A DNA stretch of 64,000 bases, taken from assembly GCF_003473295.1 (NCBI RefSeq), contig NZ_QRMP01000001.1:376097-440096 (forward strand), given 5' to 3'. Below, one piece after another: positions 8,643-16,212 of this stretch. The DNA is from Parabacteroides sp. AM08-6 (GTDB taxonomy: Bacteria; Bacteroidota; Bacteroidia; Bacteroidales; Tannerellaceae). A program made the position numbers and the translations under genes. The stretch's first letter is position 1. Every line of letters begins with the position of its first letter. The notes beneath the pieces are model-generated. The model searched no databases, was not told the origin of the DNA, and was given only the letters and a program-made list of their open reading frames with translations.

Positions 8643-10019
8643 TTAGCGGTTGATCCTAATTAGTTTTGTCAGGTTACCGGCTTTGACTTCTGCTATTGCA
8701 TAGCAACCGTTATGCTCTGGAATTTTTATCTCTTGCATATTCGAGTATTCTATTTCCCGGCGGAGATAGCCCTCCTTCTCGTCAAGAGCTACCCGCAGCC
8801 AACCATATAAAAGGCTGTTGGTGTCGGTGACCGGTTCGCCTGTTTTAGTATAATATCGTGTTTCTCCAATACAGATGCCATCCGGGTAATTCCGATCGCT
8901 ATGGTCATAATTGGTTATGGCAATCACATCGGCCCTGTCTTGGTAATTCGGCAAGTAAAGGTTATCTTCACTCACGGTCAGGAAATATTGCGGATCGAGA
9001 ATAACGTCTTGCTTGACATTTGTCCATGGACTGATAGTGGTGTAAAACTCTATCTTTTCCCTATGTATATTTGCGGTTGTTTTATAGACATAGTTACGCC
9101 TTACCTCTCGCATGGTCAGGGGTTCTAAGTTGGTCATGTCGGCAAAGTCCAACAAGGTCGTAACGGCTCTTCTTTGTCCTTCTTCGGTGTCTATACCTTC
9201 AATGGTCAAGATTAGTTTATCGTTATGGTTTGCCGCGTCGCAGGTTCTCTCCGGCGTATAGAAAGAACAATACCGGCTTGATTCATACCCGATTTTCAAA
9301 GGAACTCCCGTATGCTGCCAGACAACCTCCTTATTGGGTATGACAGTCTGCATATCGGAACCGAAAAATATGTCGGGACCAACCAGATAGCCTTCGTCGT
9401 ATGACCTCGACAAGGTGATTTTAGTATTCTCTGTAACAGCTGCTTCAAACCACGGATAGGTTTTGAACCAAATATCGACCCGTGCGACTGCACGTTCGAC
9501 CCTTAATTCTTGTGCAAGGGCGCTGTTTTCGTCTGCATGACTTTCTGTTATGGAGATGTTATGGACGATGCCTGTCATCGGTATTCCTTTTGTCCCGATA
9601 GCTGTATGGTTTTGATTGAAAATATCTGCCATTTGGAATTTTATCGTGTTCAGATCGTAAGGAGAGCTTACCGACTCTAATGTCCTGGTTAATGCATCCG
9701 GTTCGTTCAGGATGACGATGAGCGCTTTGTCCTGGTTATGGCGAACTTTCAAATAGGTATTGAATGACCAGACGTTGTTTTTGTCCAGTATTACCATTTG
9801 GTTGATATCAACAGTGGGATAAGTCGATACGTTATCGAATACAATAAAGCGGGCGGAATATACATACTCATCGACCTGCACATCGCCTGTAATGATATTT
9901 ATAGCCATCATCCCCTTTGTATCTTGCAGGACAGGTTCGCCTATTGCGTGCTCTGCTGTGCAGGCATAAAGGGTTATGGTCGCAATAACTATGTATATCA
10001 GGTTCAATATCGTTTTCAT
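8643..10019 (-). CDS. Fimbrillin-like accessory/minor subunit (lipoprotein)
   Basis: This 458-residue exported protein is the third gene of the fimbrial operon. The lipoprotein signal MKTILNLIYIVIATITLYAC places the lipid Cys at residue 20. The middle contains AQELRVERAVARVDIWFKTYP, which matches the conserved helix/strand junction of FimA/Mfa1-type subunits. By position and fold it is likely a minor subunit such as FimC- or Mfa3-type proteins, helping assembly or tip formation at the outer membrane. It starts 20 bases after the Mfa2-like anchor, with AAGGAATTTT as ribosome site. The exact FimC/D/E equivalence cannot be assigned by eye. Confidence 0.65.
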   Translation of the reverse strand: MKTILNLIYIVIATITLYACTAEHAIGEPVLQDTKGMMAINIITGDVQVDEYVYSARFIVFDNVSTYPTVDINQMVILDKNNVWSFNTYLKVRHNQDKALIVILNEPDALTRTLESVSSPYDLNTIKFQMADIFNQNHTAIGTKGIPMTGIVHNISITESHADENSALAQELRVERAVARVDIWFKTYPWFEAAVTENTKITLSRSYDEGYLVGPDIFFGSDMQTVIPNKEVVWQHTGVPLKIGYESSRYCSFYTPERTCDAANHNDKLILTIEGIDTEEGQRRAVTTLLDFADMTNLEPLTMREVRRNYVYKTTANIHREKIEFYTTISPWTNVKQDVILDPQYFLTVSEDNLYLPNYQDRADVIAITNYDHSDRNYPDGICIGETRYYTKTGEPVTDTNSLLYGWLRVALDEKEGYLRREIEYSNMQEIKIPEHNGCYAIAEVKAGNLTKLIRINR

Positions 10020-10039
10020 AAAATTCCTTTTTCAAATAT

Positions 10040-11065
10040 TCAAATTCCTATGTCGTTGAGCCATATGATCCAGTCGTTGACAATCACTTTGACAGCGACA
10101 AAGTTCTCAGGACCACCCGGCTCATCTCCTTTATATATAACTACAATATGCCATTCGCTTTGCCTGTCCAGATATTCCTGCATGGGCAACGGGCTGCCGT
10201 CAGGGCGCGAAGCGGGTTTGGTATGTTCCAATAATCTCATCAGGTCGTAATCCCATACGACCTTTCCGGTTTCCGTACTGCAGACGGTGAGCCGGTAATC
10301 ATATTCTTCTTCATGAAGTAGCCGCCCGGTATTGATATGGGCTTCCGCTATTGCTCCGGATGCGGCATCGCCGGCTGTCAGGGAATAGGGGGTGTACTTC
10401 ACTGTTTCTTTATTTTTCGGGCTGTTGTCATGTCCGTAGACTGCGCCTTCGGGAGTAATGATCTCAAACGTATAGGCGGCAGCTTTCGTATCGGCCTTTG
10501 TCTCTTGCCCGTAGTCCGAACTTGCCAACACCAGATTGAAGAGATTGGTTGCTTTTATGAGGTGTATGGGATGAACGGTCTCATTTGCCTGGTAATCGAT
10601 TTCCTTTGTTGTCCCGATCCATAACGGCGGAAATTCATGGGAAACGGTATTCGAGTTACGTGCCAGTGCTATTTGTGTTTCGTATGGCGTTGTTTCTCCG
10701 GGAATAAGCCGGCTTCCGTTTTTTCCTGTGACACGGAAGTTGTCGGAAAGTCCGCCGACTGTCAATATCTTATATTTCCCGAAAGGGAGGTTGTAGCCAA
10801 AAGGCATTCTTTTGTTTCCAATAAGTTCTTCCTGCGAAGATTGCATGGTGAACAGGTATTTATCCTGCGCATCGAAGATAAACAGGTCGACGGAGCCGAC
10901 ATGCGGATCAAAAGAGTCCGTGTACTCCATATTATGGTCGTAGATAAACTCGAGGTATGTCCTGCATTCATCTATATACTCTCTGATGCAAGACAACAGG
11001 AAGACAGACACGAAGACTGTCAAGGCCAATGCACTAAAATTCCGATATATTCTGTTCGTGTTCAT
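10040..11065 (-). CDS. FimB/Mfa2-family fimbrial anchor lipoprotein
   Basis: This 341-residue outer-membrane lipoprotein (signal ending VFLLSC, Cys about 26) belongs to the Mfa2/FimB anchor family (PF08842). It carries the family pattern CRTYLEFIYDHNMEY, then VGSVDLFIFDAQDKYLF, and the late strand VIVNDWIIWLNDIGI. In Porphyromonas, Mfa2/FimB hold the fimbrial base at the outer membrane and limit fibre length. It is the second gene of the operon, 110 bases after the major fimbrillin. A hairpin in that gap (11093-11142) probably lowers its expression relative to the fimbrillin. The ribosome site AGGAGT precedes the ATG. Confidence 0.88.
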   Translation of the reverse strand: MNTNRIYRNFSALALTVFVSVFLLSCIREYIDECRTYLEFIYDHNMEYTDSFDPHVGSVDLFIFDAQDKYLFTMQSSQEELIGNKRMPFGYNLPFGKYKILTVGGLSDNFRVTGKNGSRLIPGETTPYETQIALARNSNTVSHEFPPLWIGTTKEIDYQANETVHPIHLIKATNLFNLVLASSDYGQETKADTKAAAYTFEIITPEGAVYGHDNSPKNKETVKYTPYSLTAGDAASGAIAEAHINTGRLLHEEEYDYRLTVCSTETGKVVWDYDLMRLLEHTKPASRPDGSPLPMQEYLDRQSEWHIVVIYKGDEPGGPENFVAVKVIVNDWIIWLNDIGI

Positions 11066-11083
11066 ACTCCTGTGTTATTATTA

Positions 11084-11142
11084 AAAAGTACTTTCGGAAG
11101 AAACCTTTGTTTCATGAGGGTGGAACTAAAGTTTCTTCCGAA
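11084..11142 (-). terminator. Hairpin and T-run between fimbrillin and anchor genes (likely partial terminator)
   Basis: On the minus strand a perfect 12-bp stem (TTCGGAAGAAAC at 11142-11131 with GTTTCTTCCGAA at 11104-11093) is followed by five Ts at 11088-11084. It lies between the stop of the fimbrillin and the start of the Mfa2-like anchor. The genes beyond must still be expressed, so a leaky terminator or RNA-processing site is the likely role. An alternative 7-bp pairing (GTTTCAT 11109-11115 with ATGAAAC 11142-11148) partly excludes the main stem. Confidence 0.65.
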
Positions 11143-11175
11143 TGAAACTATTATTACATCAAGGACTTGACAGTC

Positions 11176-12729
11176 TTAAATATCAATTTCATTTTCCCAT
11201 ACAATCCATGGAGCAACCGATACGGTGATGCCCAGATAACCTGCTGCTTCATCGATAGGATCTTTCGGGTCCGGATCACCCGGGCCGGGGTTGTTTGCTT
11301 CCGGATACCAGGGGCTGCCCGGTCCGCCAACGGAATTCAATGTCAGCGAATACCAGTTGTTGCGTACAACACCGTATTTTCCGAAAACCATTTCTTCGTC
11401 TAATGTATTGTCATGACGGACCATATAGTAGTAGTAACAGAGGCCTTTCTGATACCAGCGGATCACGTCGTTCTTATTATCTTTGATCACTTGTCCACCG
11501 TTAGGTATCCCATTTAAATCTTCCTCTGTAAGACTGACGAAATTAACTCCGGAGATGATAATTCCGGGATGTTCGCTTGCATACTCTTTGATTTTAACAA
11601 ACATATTGTCACAAGCTTTCTTTAAGTTTGAGTCCTCACCGGCTTCTCTATAAGCCTCTTTCAACTCGTCGAGACCGTTATAATTCTTACCGGCATAGTT
11701 GAACCAGTCGCCATCGGTATTGAAACCCGGTGGAAAATAGGTCGCTTTTATCACCAGACGGGTTGCATTTCCGAATAGCTGATGGTCAGCATCCATTGTG
11801 TTTTCGATGCAATAAGCGGTTGTTCCCTTATCCTGCCAGTTATAAGTTTCAGCCAGCAACGGGCTATAATCGTTGTTTGTATCAATTGTTGCAAATACAA
11901 GTCCGGAAGCTCCGTTGAAGTTTGGATCGTATGTATAGAAATTCTTTTTATAAATATTCTGGGCATGCGTACTTCCAAGTATGTATTTTTCGGCGCATGG
12001 GTAGTAGGTCGAATTCACTGCGTCGAGTGTCCATCGACCGAACGTAAAAGAGGCTCCTTCTTGTTTTGTTGTGGCTCCATCCTTTTTTTCCTGCAAGTCG
12101 AGTTTGGCTGCCAGACGCTCAAGGCTGACAGGCACTCTCTTGTCTTCAACACCAGCCTCATTATCTGCAAGACTGTTTGAGATGTCGATGAGCAGGTTGC
12201 TTACTTTACCCACTATCTCTTCATTGGGGCCACTGTTGATCATCGTGAAACCTTTGCTGATACTGCCGGTGTTATCTATAACCTCGTCTTTTGTCGTACC
12301 GGTGATTGCAGCATTGATAGAGCTGAAACTCGATGTCACGCTGATATTGTTGATTGCGTTTTTAAGCATTCCGTCAGGATTGGCAATCACCAATAGTTGT
12401 TTTGCGTTTTTCGACACTTTGATCGCTTCTGGTGTTGTCGAGGATGTAGAGAGCATCGTGAAATAATTTGTTGTTCCGGGGATTCCCACAACCATGCCAT
12501 GTTCATCAAAAGTAATCAGGTAAAGAGTTTTCAAATCGCTCTCGTTTTCCCCGGGTTTTTCGGCGGAACCGGAAGCGCGGGTCGTCGGCTGCGTTTCGAT
12601 TTTGATGGAAAGATACGCCACGTCTACGTCTGCCATCTGCGGACCGCCGTGATGATCTACGTCATCATTGTTACAACTGGTCAAGGCGGCTATCACCAAC
12701 ATTGACATAAAAATAGTTCTCAGTTTCAT
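11176..12729 (-). CDS. Major fimbrillin, Mfa1/FimA type
   Basis: This 517-residue prefimbrillin heads the operon. The lipoprotein signal MKLRTIFMSMLVIAALTSC gives the lipid Cys at residue 19. In this family a protease then removes the N-terminal strand after an Arg so that a donor strand can insert; Arg51 in QPTTRASG is a good candidate. The region around residues 190-215 carries the conserved PVSLERLAAKLDLQ. The end GITVSVAPWIVWENEIDI is the typical C-terminal strand pair of Mfa1-like subunits. The polymer is expected on the outer surface. The P-rich stretch GPGDPDPKDP before the last strands is a likely exposed loop. A divergent HTH regulator lies upstream. Confidence 0.85.
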   Translation of the reverse strand: MKLRTIFMSMLVIAALTSCNNDDVDHHGGPQMADVDVAYLSIKIETQPTTRASGSAEKPGENESDLKTLYLITFDEHGMVVGIPGTTNYFTMLSTSSTTPEAIKVSKNAKQLLVIANPDGMLKNAINNISVTSSFSSINAAITGTTKDEVIDNTGSISKGFTMINSGPNEEIVGKVSNLLIDISNSLADNEAGVEDKRVPVSLERLAAKLDLQEKKDGATTKQEGASFTFGRWTLDAVNSTYYPCAEKYILGSTHAQNIYKKNFYTYDPNFNGASGLVFATIDTNNDYSPLLAETYNWQDKGTTAYCIENTMDADHQLFGNATRLVIKATYFPPGFNTDGDWFNYAGKNYNGLDELKEAYREAGEDSNLKKACDNMFVKIKEYASEHPGIIISGVNFVSLTEEDLNGIPNGGQVIKDNKNDVIRWYQKGLCYYYYMVRHDNTLDEEMVFGKYGVVRNNWYSLTLNSVGGPGSPWYPEANNPGPGDPDPKDPIDEAAGYLGITVSVAPWIVWENEIDI

Positions 12730-13129
12730 TGTCTTGTTTTTTTAATTGTGATTAAGTAAATGATAATATAACTTTTTGCATACGCATAAAATTCTTTTTG
12801 TTTTCAACGGCAAAGTTCAACCATTATGAAGTACGAAAAAAGACAACTTTATCGGGTGAAAATGAAGGGTTAGAACCTTTTTTGAGGAGGAAGATGTTTG
12901 AGCATAGATTATTCTGCAAAACGATGGGAATAACGATTTTGTTTGTGGACTTTTCGGAGGAATCCTGTCCGGATATTGACAGAAAAGGAGAAAAACTTAG
13001 GGTGATGGGGCTAAGTTTGAAACTCTGTCTTTTTTTAGCAGTTTAGACCCTGTGTCTTTTGATAATTTTTCTTACATTTCGATACCCGTAATTTTGTGTT
13101 TTCTATTCATATATAATAATGTAACAAAT
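12730..13129. other. Intergenic region between fimbrial operon and divergent HTH regulator
   Basis: These 400 bases should hold the fimbrial operon promoter, but I see no TAnnTTTG box on the minus strand within 130 bases of the fimbrillin start. A -7 box for the HTH gene is present at 13089-13096. No long inverted repeat of the kind that flanks invertible fimbrial promoters was found. A small open frame at 12798-13046 has no ribosome site or recognisable features and is not called. Confidence 0.6.
13089..13096 (+). promoter_or_regulatory. -7 promoter element for the HTH regulator
   Basis: TAATTTTG matches the Bacteroidota -7 consensus and lies 33 bases before the ATG at 13130. It supports the shorter start over an in-frame start at 13052. 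Confidence 0.55.
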
Positions 13130-14107
13130 ATGAAAAAGAAAGATCTACATGATATATTTATCGAAGAATTGCAGAATAGGGGAATTAAGAAAGCTGATCT
13201 TGTCTACCTCATATCTGACATTCTCAAACTGGAGAAGGAGTCTGCCTATAGAAGGCTGGCAGGAAAAGTGAACTTCTCTGTCAGGGAAATGGGGATTCTG
13301 GCTAAAGCTTTGAACATTTCCTTGGACAGTCTTTTGTACCAGGATTTGGGACTTCAATGGGTGCCAGTTATATTGGGGTTACCGTCAGCCTATCATTCTA
13401 TGGATTCATTGTATGACTTGATGGAATCCAATATAGCGAAAGTCAAAGAAATCAGTCTGGATGAAGTTAATGAAACAGGAAATGTGTACCATGCTTTGCC
13501 TTTGGAATGCTATGTACACTCTCCAGTTCTTATGAAGTTTATGTTTTTTAAATGGGGCAGTTACTTTGTGCAGTCGGAAGAGTTCAGTGATTTTGCCAGT
13601 TGGGAACCGCCAAGTAGGCTATTTAAAATTGCAGAGAATTTTTATAATATATATAATTTCCAGAAAGGATTTTACGTTTGGGATAATGCCTTAATATGGA
13701 ATATAAGTAAAGAAATACTTAATTTCTATAAGATGCGTATCATCAATACACAAGAGAAAAACGAAATTAAAAATGAACTTAAAGAGTTCCTGTTAAAGCT
13801 GGAAATGTTTTTGAACGAGACTTATACTCCGAAATTTGCTTTGCCGCCGGATTATAAATTTTACGTTTCGGCTATGAATTTGGGATTTTCAACAAGCTAT
13901 TTTACTTCCAGTAAGCAGTCTTTAGCTCTGTTTCAAACAAATTTCAGCTTTTCCATGATTACTGATTCGAATGATAAATTCAAAAAGATGCAAGAATGGA
14001 TTCGGTCATTCTGTAAACTTTCTACCCTATTTTCCGAAGGAGGACGTATCGAAAGACGTTTATTCTTTAATAAACAACACAAAATAATAGATGAGATATT
14101 AGAATAA
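13130..14107 (+). CDS. HTH transcriptional regulator next to fimbrial operon
   Basis: This 325-residue cytoplasmic protein has an N-terminal helix-turn-helix of XRE-like appearance: residues about 15-70, with ESAYRRLAGKVNFSVREMGILAKALNISLDSLL. A long, mostly helical C-terminal region is of unknown type. It is divergent from the fimbrillin gene and 400 bases away, so it is a likely regulator of the fimbriae; this is inferred from position only. The start at 13130 (MKKKDLHDIF) is chosen because the -7 box at 13089-13096 lies inside the longer frame. An imperfect palindrome directly after the stop may end transcription. Confidence 0.75.
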   Translation: MKKKDLHDIFIEELQNRGIKKADLVYLISDILKLEKESAYRRLAGKVNFSVREMGILAKALNISLDSLLYQDLGLQWVPVILGLPSAYHSMDSLYDLMESNIAKVKEISLDEVNETGNVYHALPLECYVHSPVLMKFMFFKWGSYFVQSEEFSDFASWEPPSRLFKIAENFYNIYNFQKGFYVWDNALIWNISKEILNFYKMRIINTQEKNEIKNELKEFLLKLEMFLNETYTPKFALPPDYKFYVSAMNLGFSTSYFTSSKQSLALFQTNFSFSMITDSNDKFKKMQEWIRSFCKLSTLFSEGGRIERRLFFNKQHKIIDEILE

Positions 14108-14172
14108 AGGGTGTGCCTATTGCCCCTAAAAGTTTTTGTCTAACTGTAGGGACACTTAACAGACACACCCTA
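14108..14172. repeat. Imperfect 65-bp palindrome between convergent genes
   Basis: AGGGTGTGCCT at 14108-14118 pairs with AGACACACCCT at 14162-14172 with one mismatch. An inner CCCT/AGGG pair can extend the hairpin. It starts immediately after the HTH gene stop and lies 34 bases before the mdh stop on the other strand. It may be a shared terminator or a copy of a dispersed intergenic repeat; one copy cannot tell. Confidence 0.5.
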
Positions 14173-14205
14173 TGCTTAATTAACCTAAATCTTTTTGCCT
14201 GTAAA

Positions 14206-15207
14206 TTATTTCATATGCTCATTGAGTGTATGCCACAAATGTATTTCGGGAATAATCCCCATACCAATTACTTCATCACGTAATTTGCTCAAATGCTCAT
14301 AACTACGTACCAACTCCGCATTTTCCGCCGAAGTTCCCTCTACCTCTTTATAAAAAATACCTTCTTTTGTGATTTCTGTTTCCATAGCCATCATTATATG
14401 ATTGAACTTACCGGTATGTACATAAGTCCCGGCCGGCCAACGAAAAGCTTCGCCTCCCATAGCTGCGCGTATCATTTCAATCGAAAGATAGGAAGGACTC
14501 TGAAAAGAAGAACGTCCGCGTAAATCAATAATTTCTTTTCCTCCTTGGATAACGTGCTGTTTAATGTCTGCCCATTGTTCATCGGTCAGTTCAGGGGTAC
14601 CTATAAGCTTTAATAAAGGGCGATTATCAACAGTAGTAGTAGAAGCAAAGACAGCCATTTGCTCACCATGTCCACCATATGTACGACAGTTGCGAACTAA
14701 ATTTTGACGAATACCGAAGTGTTGGGCTAATGCGCTTTGCAGACGAGTACTGTCCAAAGCAGCCAATGTACTTACCTGTGAGGGTTTCAGACCGGAATAA
14801 AGTAATGTAATCAGACCGGTGATATCAGCAGGATTGAAAATAACAACAACATGCTTCACATCTGGACAATAAGTACGCAAATCTTTACCGAACTGAGCTG
14901 CAATTTCAGCATTTCCTTTTAGCAAATCCTCACGCGTCATACCGGCTTTACGGGCAGCACCACCTGATGAAACAACATATTTTGCACCTCTCAACGCTTC
15001 GCTGATATCAGACGTGTATGTAATATTGGCATATTCAAAGCCGGATTGATACATCTCTGCAGCAACACCTTTCAAGGCCGGTGCAAAAGGATCGTAGAGA
15101 CAAACTTCCGTGCTAAGCCCCATCATCAGAGCTGTCTGCGCCATATTAGAACCAATCATACCTGCTGCGCCTACAATTGTAAGCTTTTCGTCTGTTAATG
15201 TTTTCAT
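14206..15207 (-). CDS. mdh: Malate dehydrogenase
   Basis: This 333-residue cytoplasmic enzyme interconverts malate and oxaloacetate with NAD. In Bacteroidales it serves the reductive branch from oxaloacetate towards fumarate and succinate. The Rossmann loop IVGAAGMIGSN is at residues 11-21. The nucleotide-binding region SSGGAARKAGMTREDLLKGN, the FNPADITGL segment and the active-site region NCRTYGGHGEQM follow. It closely resembles Bacteroides malate dehydrogenases in these motifs. It appears to be a single-gene unit with a promoter at 15298-15305. Confidence 0.92.
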   Translation of the reverse strand: MKTLTDEKLTIVGAAGMIGSNMAQTALMMGLSTEVCLYDPFAPALKGVAAEMYQSGFEYANITYTSDISEALRGAKYVVSSGGAARKAGMTREDLLKGNAEIAAQFGKDLRTYCPDVKHVVVIFNPADITGLITLLYSGLKPSQVSTLAALDSTRLQSALAQHFGIRQNLVRNCRTYGGHGEQMAVFASTTTVDNRPLLKLIGTPELTDEQWADIKQHVIQGGKEIIDLRGRSSFQSPSYLSIEMIRAAMGGEAFRWPAGTYVHTGKFNHIMMAMETEITKEGIFYKEVEGTSAENAELVRSYEHLSKLRDEVIGMGIIPEIHLWHTLNEHMK

Positions 15208-15297
15208 ACTAATTATTTTAATTGATATATTTTATTTCCAAAACATTTACCTCACAAATAAAGTTGTTATCTTAACTATAAGATTTCTTTATGGATA

Positions 15298-15305
15298 CAA
15301 AAGTA
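15298..15305 (-). promoter_or_regulatory. -7 promoter element for mdh
   Basis: The minus strand reads TACTTTTG, 90 bases before the mdh start, giving a leader of about 80 bases. The remaining bases of the 15208-15390 gap show nothing else. Confidence 0.5.
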
Positions 15306-15390
15306 AGGGATAGAAATTGATTATGCCAATCATTAATTTCTATCCCTTATAATTAAAAGTTATAGCTTGAAGTTCAAAAGCTCCATTCCT

Positions 15391-15591
15391 TTAATCCGTA
15401 TTCTCTAATACGAAAATATCATCTACATGCTTATCGAATATTTTTGCCATTTTCAATGCTAAAACGGTAGAAGGCACATACTTACCAGATTCAATTGCAT
15501 TTATAGTCTGGCGGCTCACTCCTATCGCCTCGGCTAATTGCTGTTGAGTCATCTTCATAACAGCTCTCTCTACCCGAATTGTGTTATTCAT
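15391..15591 (-). CDS. XRE-family HTH regulator (66 residues)
   Basis: This tiny DNA-binding protein consists of little more than one helix-turn-helix domain: ERAVMKMTQQQLAEAIGVSRQTINAIESGKYVPS (residues 8-41), with the usual Q-Q-L-A, S-R-Q-T-I and E-G-K-Y positions. Its start overlaps the end of the upstream membrane-protein gene by 8 bases, so the two are translated together. Such XRE/membrane-protein pairs are common in Bacteroidota and Firmicutes and are usually autoregulated. The palindromes at 16081-16138, over the promoter, are the likely binding sites. Confidence 0.9.
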   Translation of the reverse strand: MNNTIRVERAVMKMTQQQLAEAIGVSRQTINAIESGKYVPSTVLALKMAKIFDKHVDDIFVLENTD

Positions 15592-16051
15592 CTTCCAAAG
15601 TATTTTTCCTGAATCGGTTCAATTCCCACTTATATTTTGCAATAAAGAAAATCAGCACCGTAAACATACCGACGAATGCAACACTCAAATAAGCCACTTC
15701 ATATATAAATAAAGTTGCGAGGATCAGTAGCAAATAATTAACCAATATTGCCCACACTAATGAATTCATACGGATTTTCGCAATACATTCATCTTCGTCT
15801 TTTTCTTTTGAAAAACCAACAAGCAGCAGGGATATAGCTAATCCTATCGTCGCTATTTCATCTAAGGCACTTCCCGCTCCCACACCAAGAAATTTAGGAA
15901 GAAACAAGATTGCTTTGGATGAAACCTGGACGGGATTCATTCCCTCATAATTAAACTCAAATAAACAATAAATGCTGAGTAAACCGAACGGGATCAGCAA
16001 AATCCAACCAATCTTTTTACAGATTGCAGGAAAAAGATAATTCATTTCCAT
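15584..16051 (-). CDS. Small membrane protein paired with XRE regulator
   Basis: This 155-residue protein has four to five hydrophobic segments (about residues 14-32, 45-60, 66-80, 97-115 and 120-138) and a charged, basic-then-acidic tail KWELNRFRKNTLEDE. I do not recognise a named family. The start at 16051 (MEMNYLFPAI) is preferred because a -7 box lies at 16076-16083; the longer frame from 16246 would run through promoter and operators. A signal-sensing or accessory role to the 66-residue regulator is an inference from the overlap. Confidence 0.7.
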   Translation of the reverse strand: MEMNYLFPAICKKIGWILLIPFGLLSIYCLFEFNYEGMNPVQVSSKAILFLPKFLGVGAGSALDEIATIGLAISLLLVGFSKEKDEDECIAKIRMNSLVWAILVNYLLLILATLFIYEVAYLSVAFVGMFTVLIFFIAKYKWELNRFRKNTLEDE

Positions 16052-16075
16052 CTTGATAAATTTTAAGTTACGCAG

Positions 16076-16083
16076 CAAAAGTA
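16076..16083 (-). promoter_or_regulatory. -7 promoter element for the membrane protein/XRE pair
   Basis: The minus strand reads TACTTTTG 25 bases before the start codon at 16051. It overlaps the first operator palindrome (16081-16096) by three bases. Confidence 0.6.
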
Positions 16084-16138
16084 AAGTAAACTTTACAAAC
16101 AAACAAATAAACAAGACAAAAAGTAAAATAAACTTTAC
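16081..16138. promoter_or_regulatory. Two palindromic operators, probably for the XRE regulator
   Basis: GTAAAGTAAACTTTAC at 16081-16096 is a perfect palindrome with 7-base arms. A near copy, GTAAAATAAACTTTAC, lies at 16123-16138 with one mismatch. Their centres are 42 bases apart, close to four helical turns, so both sit on the same DNA face. The first touches the -7 box, a repressing position for an autoregulator. Confidence 0.65.
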
Positions 16139-16200
16139 ACAATTAAGATGTTCATTATCGAATATATCAGCATATATCCAAACATTAGATATATAATTTG

Positions 16201-16208
16201 TACTTTTG
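16201..16208 (+). promoter_or_regulatory. -7 promoter element for the YgiQ-family gene
   Basis: TACTTTTG ends only four bases before the ATG at 16213. Transcription would start at or within a few bases of the start codon, implying a leaderless or nearly leaderless message. Confidence 0.5.
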
Positions 16209-16212
16209 CAGT

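Noticed and set aside
12798..13046. 82-codon open frame upstream of the HTH gene
   Set aside because: No ribosome site, no recognisable domain, and it lies in the regulatory gap between two divergent genes; most likely a chance frame.
13052..13129. Longer N-terminus for the HTH regulator
   Set aside because: It would contain the -7 box at 13089-13096 and a hydrophobic stretch unlike a DNA-binding protein.
12730..13129. Invertible fimbrial promoter
   Set aside because: No pair of inverted repeats longer than about 6-7 bases flanks a promoter box in this gap.
16081..16138. Short CRISPR-like repeat
   Set aside because: Only two copies, palindromic, and placed over a promoter; operators are the better explanation.
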